Assembly (NCBI GenBank): GCA_019264505.1
Contig: JAHUZY010000065.1
Span: 1 to 6,088 of the forward strand
Direction: 5' to 3'
DNA from: Phenylobacterium sp.
GTDB lineage: Bacteria > Pseudomonadota > Alphaproteobacteria > Caulobacterales > Caulobacteraceae
Length of the DNA stretch: 6,088 nt
Below, piece by piece: positions 1-5,423 of this stretch. The notes under the pieces are model-generated. The model searched no databases. It saw nothing but the letters and a program-made list of their open reading frames with translations, and was not told where the DNA came from. The position numbers and the translations under genes were made by a program. Each line of letters begins with the position of its first letter. Within the stretch, counting starts at the first letter, position 1.

Positions 1-70
1 GCCGGAGCCCGACGACCCCACCACCGCCGGAGCGGCCGAGCCTGACGAGGGCGGCGGCAGGGCGCACTGA
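1..70 (+). CDS. C-terminal end of an unidentified protein (partial, 5' end outside window)
   Basis: The frame starting at position 2 is open from the window edge to a TGA at 68-70. It gives a 22-residue tail rich in Pro, Asp, Glu, Gly and Ala. Such acidic, low-complexity C-termini are common in GC-rich alphaproteobacteria, and the stop lies only 3 bases from the stop of the convergent Hpt gene, as expected for two genes ending tail to tail. There is too little sequence to name a family. It could also be chance coding in GC-rich DNA. Confidence 0.35.
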   Translation, partial: PEPDDPTTAGAAEPDEGGGRAH

Positions 71-73
71 CGC

Positions 74-427
74 TCAGCGGCCAGGCGGGGCTTTCAGAGA
101 GCGCAGCATCAGCTCATGGACATAGGCGGCCACGTCGGAAAGCGCCGCATCCAGGGCGTCGCGCACCGCCGGCAGACGTCCCTCCCCGTGGACCTCGGCG
201 GCCTCGCAGGCCTCGGCCAAGGCGCCGGCGCCGATCCCCCGGGCCGTTCCCTTGATGGTGTGGACCGCGTCCGGCCAGCCCTCCTGGCCGGGGGCGATCA
301 GAGGCGCCCACAGCGCCGCCTGCTGGCGGAACAGCTCCAGCACCTCCTGCACCACCTCCAGGTCGCCGGCGGCGTAGGATTCCAGATAGCCGAAGTCCAC
401 CGCCCCGGTCAGATCACGCCTGGCCAT
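74..427 (-). CDS. Hpt domain protein (histidine phosphotransfer)
   Basis: This 117-residue protein consists almost entirely of one Hpt domain. The family relays phosphate through a histidine between hybrid histidine kinases and response regulators in the cytoplasm. The phospho-accepting residue should be His56, in the segment AVHTIKGTARGIGA, which fits the family pattern HxxKGxxxxxG. The rest is predicted to be helical, consistent with the four-helix Hpt fold. There is no kinase, receiver or membrane segment, so it is a stand-alone phosphotransfer protein whose partners are not encoded nearby. I chose the ATG at 425-427, preceded by purine-rich GAAGAGA. The frame stays open further upstream, but that extension is an antisense reading of tRNA-Lys. 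The gene is divergent from the tRNA and convergent with the upstream partial gene. The family call is strong; the pathway is unknown. Confidence 0.9.
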   Translation of the reverse strand: MARRDLTGAVDFGYLESYAAGDLEVVQEVLELFRQQAALWAPLIAPGQEGWPDAVHTIKGTARGIGAGALAEACEAAEVHGEGRLPAVRDALDAALSDVAAYVHELMLRSLKAPPGR

Positions 428-446
428 AATTCTCTTCGCCCCTCGC

Positions 447-474
447 TTGCCAAGCCGAGAAATCCGGCTATGTT
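447..474 (+). promoter_or_regulatory. Probable housekeeping promoter of tRNA-Lys
   Basis: A -35 element TTGCCA (447-452, 5 of 6 matches to TTGACA) and a -10 element TATGTT (469-474, 4 of 6 matches, within GGCTATGTT) are separated by 16 bases. Transcription would start near 481, giving a leader of roughly 37 bases before the mature tRNA at 518. The site lies in the short divergent region shared with the Hpt gene. This is pattern-based only. Confidence 0.5.
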
Positions 475-488
475 CCGCGCCCTCGCCG

Positions 489-509
489 GGACCCCCGCCA
501 AAGGGGTCC
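489..509 (+). other. Hairpin in the tRNA-Lys 5' leader
   Basis: GGACCCC (489-495) and GGGGTCC (503-509) form a perfect 7-bp stem with a 7-base loop, ending 8 bases before the mature tRNA 5' end. In the precursor RNA this would sit just upstream of the RNase P cleavage site. Its position suggests a role in precursor folding or processing. In DNA it also lies between two divergent genes. Confidence 0.4.
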
Positions 510-517
510 GACGCGAT

Positions 518-593
<76 letters not shown>

Positions 594-611
594 AGTTTTC
601 CCTCGAAAACT
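594..611 (+). terminator. Short hairpin directly after tRNA-Lys
   Basis: AGTTTTC (594-600) and GAAAACT (605-611) form a perfect 7-bp stem around a CCTC tetraloop, starting at the first base after the encoded CCA. It is notably A/T-rich for this DNA. No run of T follows, so it is not a classic intrinsic terminator. It may mark the precursor 3' end for processing or pause transcription. Confidence 0.35.
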
Positions 612-659
612 GAAGGTGGCCGGTTCCCACGGGTGTCGGGGTCCTTCGGAGCACTGTGC

Positions 660-935
660 ATGTGGCCGCTCGTCGTCCTCAGCCTCGTCGCGATCAATGC
701 GGCGACCTTCGCCCTGTTCGCCATCGACAAGCATCAGGCAAGGACCGGCGGCCGCCGGATCCCCGAACGCACCCTTCTGTTGATGGCCGCCCTGGGCGGC
801 TCCGCCGGCGCGGTGGCCGCCCAGCAGGTCCTGCGTCACAAGACGCACAAGCAGCCGTTCGGGGCGAGGCTGGCCTGGATTGTCGGCGCGCAGGCGATCG
901 GTCTCGTCCTGGTGCTGGCCCGGTTTCAGGACTGA
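660..935 (+). CDS. DUF1294 family small membrane protein
   Basis: This 91-residue inner-membrane protein matches the DUF1294 family, whose function is not known. The family signature is present: an N-terminal hydrophobic helix (about residues 3-21), an AIDK segment, RIPE at 33-36, a second hydrophobic stretch (about 39-57), the basic motif RHKTHKQPF at 59-67, and a final hydrophobic helix (about 70-87). The length is typical of the family's single-domain members. I chose ATG 660 because GGAG at 648-651 lies 8 bases before it. An in-frame GTG at 633 would add nine residues and lacks a clear ribosome binding site. The gene follows tRNA-Lys and precedes the dismutase on the same strand, with no functional link apparent. 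Confidence 0.9.
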   Translation: MWPLVVLSLVAINAATFALFAIDKHQARTGGRRIPERTLLLMAALGGSAGAVAAQQVLRHKTHKQPFGARLAWIVGAQAIGLVLVLARFQD

Positions 936-945
936 ACCCATAAGG

Positions 946-979
946 CCGCGGCGGCGGGCTGGGCTATGGCCGCCCGCGG
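946..979 (+). terminator. GC-rich hairpin downstream of the DUF1294 gene
   Basis: CCGCGG (946-951) pairs with CCGCGG (974-979), and the stem continues as CGGC (952-955) with GCCG (969-972) after a one-base bulge at 973. The loop is 13 bases. It begins 10 bases after the DUF1294 stop codon and could end that transcript. There is no T-tract, so this is a weak call. Confidence 0.3.
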
Positions 980-983
980 GGTG

Positions 984-1008
984 GCAACGCTTCGGCCTAC
1001 CGGGCGTT
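984..1008 (+). promoter_or_regulatory. EcfG/SigT-like promoter upstream of superoxide dismutase (one mismatch)
   Basis: GCAAC (984-988), then 16 bases, then CGTT (1005-1008). The established EcfG (general stress sigma factor) consensus in alphaproteobacteria is GGAAC-N16/17-CGTT, so this has one mismatch in the -35 element and correct spacing. It lies about 94 bases before the dismutase ATG. The same bases contain the inverted repeat CAACGC/GCGTTG, so part of the match could reflect a hairpin instead. Confidence 0.35.
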
Positions 1009-1101
1009 GGCCTTTGGGCGAGCGCCGCGGACTGTCGGCGCCTTCATCGCAAGGCTATGCTCGCCTCCCCTGCGTCCGTACGAACTCAAGGATGATCTGA
1101 C

Positions 1102-1824
1102 ATGTCTGCGCCCGCGCTTCGCCTCGCCCTTCTCGCCACCTGCCTGATGGCCGCCCCCGCCATGGTCCAGGCCCAGCCGGCCGCGCCCCAGGCCGCCGCT
1201 GCGCCGGCGGCCGCCTTCGAACTCGCCCCCCTGCCCTACGGATACGAGGGCCTGGAGCCGGTGATCGACGCCCAGACCATGCAGATCCACCACGGCCGCC
1301 ATCATCAGGGTTATGTGAACAACCTCAACGCCGCGGTCGCCCAGACCCCGGCCCTGGCCGGCAAGTCCCTTGAGGCGATCCTCGGCGAAGTCTCGAAGCA
1401 TCCGGCCGCGGTCCGCAACAATGCCGGCGGCCACTACAACCACACCCTGTTCTGGACGCTGATGGCGCCCGCCGATCAGGTGGGCGAGCCGTCTGCGGCG
1501 CTGAAGGCGCAGATCGACAAGGACTTCGGGTCGATGGACGCCTTCAAGAAGGCCTTCGAGGCCGCCGGCGCCCAGCGGTTCGGCTCAGGCTGGGCCTGGC
1601 TGGTGTGGGACGGCGACAAGCTGGCCGTCGCCTCGACTCCGAACCAGGACAACCCGCTGATGGACGACGCTCCGGTGAAGGGCGCGCCGGTCATCGCCAA
1701 CGATGTGTGGGAGCACGCCTACTATCTCAAGCACCAGAACAACCGCGGGGGCTATCTCAGCGCCTGGTGGGGTGTGCTCAACTGGAATGAAGCCAACCGC
1801 CTGTTCGACGCCGCCCGACAATAG
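1102..1824 (+). CDS. Superoxide dismutase, Fe/Mn family (Mn-type residues), exported
   Basis: This 240-residue enzyme converts superoxide to oxygen and hydrogen peroxide. An N-terminal signal peptide (basic R7, hydrophobic core about 8-21, likely signal peptidase I site after VQA at 24) is followed by an Ala/Pro-rich linker. This places the enzyme in the periplasm, whereas most family members are cytoplasmic. The SOD domain runs from about residue 40 to the end. By comparison with E. coli SodA, the metal ligands are His63 (IHHGRHH), His114 (NHTLFW), Asp201 and His205 (DVWEHAYY), and Tyr71 is the gateway tyrosine. Gly110 and Gln182 (in NQDNPLM) occupy the positions that mark Mn rather than Fe enzymes, so Mn use or dual use is likely. 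ATG 1102 has AAGGA 9 bases upstream. It appears to be a single-gene unit with a possible stress promoter at 984-1008. Confidence 0.96.
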   Translation: MSAPALRLALLATCLMAAPAMVQAQPAAPQAAAAPAAAFELAPLPYGYEGLEPVIDAQTMQIHHGRHHQGYVNNLNAAVAQTPALAGKSLEAILGEVSKHPAAVRNNAGGHYNHTLFWTLMAPADQVGEPSAALKAQIDKDFGSMDAFKKAFEAAGAQRFGSGWAWLVWDGDKLAVASTPNQDNPLMDDAPVKGAPVIANDVWEHAYYLKHQNNRGGYLSAWWGVLNWNEANRLFDAARQ

Positions 1825-1832
1825 GATTGAGG

Positions 1833-1872
1833 CGCGCCCGGCTTGCGCCCTTGGGCGTAAAGTCCGGGCGCG
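1833..1872. terminator. Long two-part hairpin between convergent genes (possible bidirectional terminator)
   Basis: The outer stem CGCGCCCGG (1833-1841) pairs with CCGGGCGCG (1864-1872), 9 bp perfect. The inner stem TTGCGCCC (1843-1850) pairs with GGGCGTAA (1853-1860), 8 bp with one G-T wobble. A small asymmetric internal loop separates the two. It starts 8 bases after the dismutase stop and ends 47 bases before the end of the convergent gene at 1920. It could stop transcripts from both sides. Neither strand has a T-run, so termination by the intrinsic mechanism is unproven. Confidence 0.5.
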
Positions 1873-1919
1873 GCCCCAAATCGCGAGAGGTGCAGCCGGC
1901 GGCCCCCCGCCGCGCGGTG

Positions 1920-2282
1920 TCAGGGGTTGGGCGAGGCGTCGTGGTCCGATGCAGGATGGACTTCCGGCGGATCATTGAGCGGCGGCAGATAGGCGGCCAC
2001 CAGATCTTCGCGCTCGGCCACCCTGACCGCGCGCCGCACATTGAGCCGCAGCAGCAGTTCAGCGCCGGGCCAGCGCTGGCGCACATCGTCCAGTCGGCCG
2101 CTCAGGTCATCGGCCATGACGTTCTCGGTCTCTCCGGCATAGAGGAGCCGCGTCTCGGCCCCTGGGCCGGTTTCGGCGATGACATAGTTCGCCCCCGCGG
2201 TCGGCGGGATGCGGTCATCCTCCAGGGCGGTATAACGATAAGTGGCGCCGGACTTTCCGGCGAAATCGAGTTGGCGGGCCAA
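1920..2282 (-). CDS. Small protein of unknown function with GIY-YIG-like pattern, TTG start
   Basis: This is a 120-residue soluble protein that I cannot assign firmly. Its residue pattern resembles a reduced GIY-YIG nuclease fold: ANYVI (31-35) where GIY would be, LYAGET (47-52) where YIG would be, an arginine at 63, and then E90, E92 and an LVAAYLPPLN segment (94-103). The last matches the E..LI....P..N pattern seen in UvrC-type GIY-YIG domains. The first two motifs are imperfect, so nuclease activity is doubtful. The C-terminal 17 residues are polar and probably disordered. The start is TTG at 2280-2282, with GGGAG 7 bases upstream. An ATG further upstream is out of frame. The gene is divergent from the mla operon and convergent with the dismutase gene. 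The coding call is fairly sure; the fold is an inference. Confidence 0.75.
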   Translation of the reverse strand: MARQLDFAGKSGATYRYTALEDDRIPPTAGANYVIAETGPGAETRLLYAGETENVMADDLSGRLDDVRQRWPGAELLLRLNVRRAVRVAEREDLVAAYLPPLNDPPEVHPASDHDASPNP

Positions 2283-2390
2283 CGCAACGCTCCCAGCCTT
2301 GAATACGCATTTTCAGATCTGTCGGCAGGGGGGCCGCCGACGCCCCTCTCTACACGGTCAATTCGGGCGAAAGCGAGACATCATCAGCGG

Positions 2391-2400
2391 CCAAGCTTGG
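2391..2400. repeat. Palindrome CCAAGCTTGG in the divergent intergenic region
   Basis: A perfect 10-base palindrome lies 25 bases before the EcfG-like -35 element. An overlapping, wider inverted pair is GGCCAA (2389-2394) and TTGGCC (2415-2420). It could be a regulator binding site controlling either divergent gene, but no known operator is recognised. Confidence 0.25.
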
Positions 2401-2425
2401 GATTTTCCATCGGTTTGGCCCTCGG

Positions 2426-2450
2426 GGAACAACCGGCGCCATAAGACGTT
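2426..2450 (+). promoter_or_regulatory. EcfG/SigT-type general stress promoter for the mla operon (perfect consensus)
   Basis: GGAAC (2426-2430) and CGTT (2447-2450) are separated by exactly 16 bases, a full match to the alphaproteobacterial EcfG consensus GGAAC-N16/17-CGTT. It points toward the mla operon. The expected transcription start near 2457 gives a leader of about 70 bases before the ATT start codon at 2528. It lies in a true intergenic region between divergent genes. No clear housekeeping promoter was found nearby. Confidence 0.65.
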
Positions 2451-2486
2451 CCGACCAGACCCCGGGCTCTGCTAGGATTTCGGCGA

Positions 2487-2508
2487 GGCGGCGTCATTCG
2501 AATCCGCC
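2487..2508 (+). other. Leader hairpin before the mlaE ribosome binding site
   Basis: GGCGG (2487-2491) pairs with CCGCC (2504-2508) around a 12-base loop that ends in the palindrome ATTCGAAT (2496-2503). The stem ends 8 bases before the Shine-Dalgarno TGGAG (2516-2520). In the mRNA leader it could affect access to the unusual ATT start. The stem is short, so this is tentative. Confidence 0.25.
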
Positions 2509-2527
2509 CTGAGTTTGGAGCCGCACC

Positions 2528-3664
2528 ATTTCCAAGGTTTCCCCCAATGGCGACCAGCCCGCAGCTTTTGAGCTCGTCGGCGACGGGGATGCGCGGACGG
2601 TCCGGCTGACCGGGGACTGGACGCTGAACGCCCTGGACCGGGAAGGTCGCCGCCTCAGCGCGGCCCTGCGGGACGCCCCGGCCCAGCGCTTTGATCTCAC
2701 CGAGGTCGGCAAGCTGGACACGGCCGGCGCCTTCGCCCTGATCCGCGCCGCCGGCGGGGCGCTGGATCCGAGCAAGGTCGAGGCCCGCCCCGAAAGCCAG
2801 CGTCTGGTCGAACTGGTGGCTGAGGCGGCCGCCAAGCGGGAGGCGCCCAAGCGCGAGCCCCGCGGCTGGCATGAGATGACCGTGCGGATCGGCAAGGGGG
2901 TGGTCGGCACCGGCTACGACGCCTTCGACACCCTGGTGTTCGCGGGCCACCTGCTGATCGTGCTGGCCAAGAGCGTGATCAATCCCATGCGCATCCGCTG
3001 GGCCTCGGTCTTCTCGCTGGCCGAGCGCGCCGGCCTGGACGCCATCCCCATCGTGGCTGTGACCTCGTTCTTCATCGGCGCGGTCGTGGGCCTGCTGGGC
3101 GCCAACATGCTTCGGGAGTTCGGCGCCCAGGTGTTCGCCGTCGAACTGATCGGCGTGGCGGTTCTGCGGGAGTTCAACATCCTCATCACCGCCATCCTGC
3201 TGGCCGGCCGCTCGGCCTCATCCTTCGCCGCCGAGATAGGCTCGATGAAGATGAACCAGGAGGTGGACGCCATGAAGGTCATGGGCGTCGATCCCTTCGA
3301 GGCGCTCGTCTTCCCCCGCTTCATGGCCCTGCTGGTGACCATTCCCCTGCTGACCTTTGTGGCCACCCTGGCCGGGCTCTGCGGCGGCCTGGCGGTCACC
3401 TGGAGCGTGCTCGACATCGGGCCGAGCTTCTTCTTCCAGCGGATCCTGGAATATGTCGGCCCCACCCACTTCTGGGTGGGCCTGTCCAAGGCCCCGATCA
3501 TGGCCATCGTCATCGCCGGCATCGGCTGCCGTCAGGGGATGGAGGTCGGCGGCGACGTGGAGTCCCTGGGACGGCGGGTGACGGCGGCGGTGGTCCACGC
3601 CATCTTCGCCATCATCATGATCGATGCGGCCTTCGCCCTGCTCTATATGGAGCTGGACATTTGA
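2528..3664 (+). CDS. mlaE: MlaE-type lipid ABC transporter permease with N-terminal STAS domain (ATT start)
   Basis: This is the inner-membrane permease of an Mla/MCE lipid transporter, 378 residues if started at ATT 2528. Residues about 12-95 look like a STAS (MlaB-like) domain, including RFDLTEVGKLDTAGAFAL (54-71) as the typical D-(x)n-LDxxG strand-helix. From about residue 115 comes the MlaE domain, with hydrophobic segments near 136-150, 174-192, 206-226, 266-291, 324-336 and 354-376. The family hallmark AGRSASSFAAEIGSMK is followed by QEVDAMKVMGVDP, spanning about 226-256. The frame is closed by TGA at 2510-2512 and has no ATG, GTG or TTG before GTG 2816, which would delete the whole STAS domain. 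GGAG at 2517-2520 lies 7 bases before ATT 2528, and that start gives an N-terminus of normal family length. The stop overlaps the next gene by 4 bases. Confidence 0.93.
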   Translation: MSKVSPNGDQPAAFELVGDGDARTVRLTGDWTLNALDREGRRLSAALRDAPAQRFDLTEVGKLDTAGAFALIRAAGGALDPSKVEARPESQRLVELVAEAAAKREAPKREPRGWHEMTVRIGKGVVGTGYDAFDTLVFAGHLLIVLAKSVINPMRIRWASVFSLAERAGLDAIPIVAVTSFFIGAVVGLLGANMLREFGAQVFAVELIGVAVLREFNILITAILLAGRSASSFAAEIGSMKMNQEVDAMKVMGVDPFEALVFPRFMALLVTIPLLTFVATLAGLCGGLAVTWSVLDIGPSFFFQRILEYVGPTHFWVGLSKAPIMAIVIAGIGCRQGMEVGGDVESLGRRVTAAVVHAIFAIIMIDAAFALLYMELDI

Positions 3665-4482
3665 CCGACCTCGCCCCCCTGCCCGACACCCCGAACGACG
3701 CCGAGCGCGACGACTTCGTGATCGAGGTCGAAGGTCTGCGCTCGCAGTTCGGCGACCATGTGGTCCATGAGGACCTGAACCTGAACGTCCGGCGCGGCGA
3801 GGTCGTGGCGGTGGTCGGCGGTTCGGGCTCGGGCAAGTCGGTCCTGCTGAACTCCATCATCGGCCTGAAAGTCCCCGAGGGCGGCACGGTGAAGGTTTTC
3901 GGGCAGGACGTCAGCCGCGGCCGGGAAGACGGGGGACTGGAGCGCCGCTGGGGCGTTCTGTTCCAGCACGGCGCGCTATTCTCCAACCTGACCGTGCGGG
4001 AAAACATCGAGGCGCCCATGCGCGAGCACACACGACTGTCTGTGCGGGAGATGGAAGAACTGGCCGATCTGAAGATCGCCCTGGTCGGCCTGCGTCCGGA
4101 CGCCGGCGCGCTCAAGCCGTCGGAGCTGTCGGGGGGCATGCGAAAGCGCGCGGCGCTCGCCCGGGCGCTCGCCCTCGACCCTGACCTGCTGTTTCTCGAC
4201 GAGCCCACGGCGGGCCTCGATCCCATCGGTGCGGGCGCCTTTGACGAGCTGATCCGCGATCTGTCCGACAGCCTCCACCTTACGGTGTTCATGATCACCC
4301 ACGACCTCGACAGCCTCTATACGATCACCGACCGCGTGGCGGTGATCGCCGACAAGAAGGTCGTCGCCGAAGCGCCGGTCGCCGAGCTGGAATCTTCAGA
4401 TCATCCCTGGATCCAGGAGTACTTCCTCGGCCCCAGGGGCCGCGCCGCGGCGAAAGCCACCGCCCAGGGGAGCCGGGCCTGA
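3661..4482 (+). CDS. mlaF: MlaF-type ABC transporter ATPase (TTG start)
   Basis: This 273-residue cytoplasmic ATPase powers the MlaE permease. All nucleotide-binding motifs are intact: Walker A GGSGSGKS (53-60), Q-loop Gln102 (LFQHGALF), signature LSGGM (156-160), Walker B LLFLDEP (176-182), D-loop AGLD (184-187) and switch His214 (MITHD). The LSGGMRKRAALARAL stretch and the C-terminal HPWIQEYFLGPRG are typical of the MlaF/Mkl subfamily rather than of importers in general. The TTG start overlaps the mlaE stop (TTGA, 3661-3664) and has GGAG 8 bases upstream inside mlaE, so translation is likely coupled. A later in-frame GTG at residue 20 would still keep the ATPase core but has less support. 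Confidence 0.96.
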   Translation: MTDLAPLPDTPNDAERDDFVIEVEGLRSQFGDHVVHEDLNLNVRRGEVVAVVGGSGSGKSVLLNSIIGLKVPEGGTVKVFGQDVSRGREDGGLERRWGVLFQHGALFSNLTVRENIEAPMREHTRLSVREMEELADLKIALVGLRPDAGALKPSELSGGMRKRAALARALALDPDLLFLDEPTAGLDPIGAGAFDELIRDLSDSLHLTVFMITHDLDSLYTITDRVAVIADKKVVAEAPVAELESSDHPWIQEYFLGPRGRAAAKATAQGSRA

Positions 4483-4484
4483 CC

Positions 4485-5423
4485 ATGGAAAAGAACGCCA
4501 ATTACGCCCTGGTGGGGCTCTCGACCCTGATCCTGTTCGTCGGGCTGGTCATCTTCAGCATCTGGCTGGCGCGGGTGGCCTTCGCCCGGGACTATGATGT
4601 CTATGACATCCTGTTCCAGGGTCCGGTGCGCGGCCTGACCCAGGGCGGCGAGGTGCACTTCAACGGCATCAAGGTCGGCGAGGTGACCGACATCTCGCTG
4701 GACCGGACCAATCCCAGCCGGGTGATCTCCCGGGTGCGGGTGAATTCCGACGTGCCGATCCGCGTGGACTCCTTCGCCACCCTCGAGCCTCAGGGGATCA
4801 CCGGCCTGAACTACGTGCAGATCTCCGCTGGCACCTCGACCAGGCCGCTGCTGAAGGAAGCCTCGCCCGAGGGCAAGGTCCCTGTGATCCAGAGCCAGCG
4901 CAGCGCCCTGGCCGACCTCCTGGAGGGCGGCGGCACCGTGTTGTCGCGCACTGTGGAGGCCCTGGACCGGGTCAACCGCGTCCTGTCGGACGAGAACATT
5001 CTCACCCTGGGGGCCGCCATCTCCGACGCCCAGGCGGTCACCGCCGAGCTGCGCGAACGCCGGGCGATCATCGCCGACGCCCAGGTCGCCCTGCAGAATA
5101 TCGGCGAGGCCGCCGAAGAGGCCCGCGCCCTGGCCGCCTCCACCCGGGACATCGTCGACACCGACGGACGCGCGGCCATGGCCAGCCTGAGCGAGGCCGC
5201 CACCGAGACCGAGGCCGCCGCCGCCGACCTGCGTCGCATGCTGGCTTCCCTGGAGGGGCCCACGGCCGACTTCGCCACCTATGGCCTGCCCCAGGTGACC
5301 CGCGCAGCCGAAACCCTGCAGGACGCCGCCGAGTCCCTCTCGCGCCTCACCAACGAGGTCAGCGCCAACCCCCGCGGCGTGGTGAGCAAGGGCCCCGCCA
5401 AGGAACTGGAGATCCAGCCATGA
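4485..5423 (+). CDS. mlaD: MlaD-type MCE domain protein
   Basis: This is the periplasmic lipid-binding subunit of the transporter, anchored in the inner membrane, 312 residues. A single transmembrane helix spans about residues 8-30. The MCE domain follows (about 38-116), with the conserved GLTQGGEVHFNGIKVGEV core and the LEPQGITGLNYVQI segment. MCE proteins form hexameric rings with a central hydrophobic channel for lipids. Residues about 138-295 are Ala/Glu/Leu-rich and look like long helices or coiled coil, which in related proteins extend the channel toward the outer membrane. E. coli MlaD is much shorter (about 180 residues) and lacks most of this. The ATG is 2 bases after the mlaF stop, with AGGGGAG 12 bases upstream, a long spacing that suggests coupling. 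The stop overlaps the next gene as ATGA. Confidence 0.95.
   Translation: MEKNANYALVGLSTLILFVGLVIFSIWLARVAFARDYDVYDILFQGPVRGLTQGGEVHFNGIKVGEVTDISLDRTNPSRVISRVRVNSDVPIRVDSFATLEPQGITGLNYVQISAGTSTRPLLKEASPEGKVPVIQSQRSALADLLEGGGTVLSRTVEALDRVNRVLSDENILTLGAAISDAQAVTAELRERRAIIADAQVALQNIGEAAEEARALAASTRDIVDTDGRAAMASLSEAATETEAAAADLRRMLASLEGPTADFATYGLPQVTRAAETLQDAAESLSRLTNEVSANPRGVVSKGPAKELEIQP

Noticed and set aside
455..482. Possible EcfG promoter for the Hpt gene on the minus strand (GGAAC present)
   Set aside because: At 16 or 17 bases downstream the sequence is GCTT or CTTG, not CGTT, so the -10 element is missing.
1135..1143. Possible lipobox (LATC, Cys14) in the dismutase signal peptide
   Set aside because: Thr at -1 is not the usual Gly, Ala or Ser, and the hydrophobic core before it would be too short. 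A signal peptidase I site after VQA fits better.
2356..2361. TTGACC on the minus strand as a -35 element for the gene at 1920-2282
   Set aside because: The region 16-18 bases downstream is entirely G/C with nothing resembling a -10 element.
1827..2444. Plus-strand open frame of about 205 residues
   Set aside because: It runs through the hairpin at 1833-1872 and lies antisense to the minus-strand gene at 1920-2282, which has a better ribosome binding site and protein-like sequence. The plus-strand product is Arg/Gly/Pro-rich with no domain pattern.
2547..2549. ATG as an alternative start for mlaE
   Set aside because: It is in a different frame that ends at a TGA after about 20 codons, and it cannot reach the STAS domain without a frameshift.
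2384..2950. Minus-strand open frame of 188 residues across the mlaE 5' region
   Set aside because: It is antisense to the STAS-encoding part of mlaE and has the low-complexity composition of a GC-rich shadow frame.
2914..3522. Minus-strand frame of about 200 residues inside mlaE, and similar ones inside mlaF (3615-4298) and mlaD (4811-5278)
   Set aside because: These are Ser/Arg/Ala-rich antisense readings of well-supported genes, with no motifs of their own.
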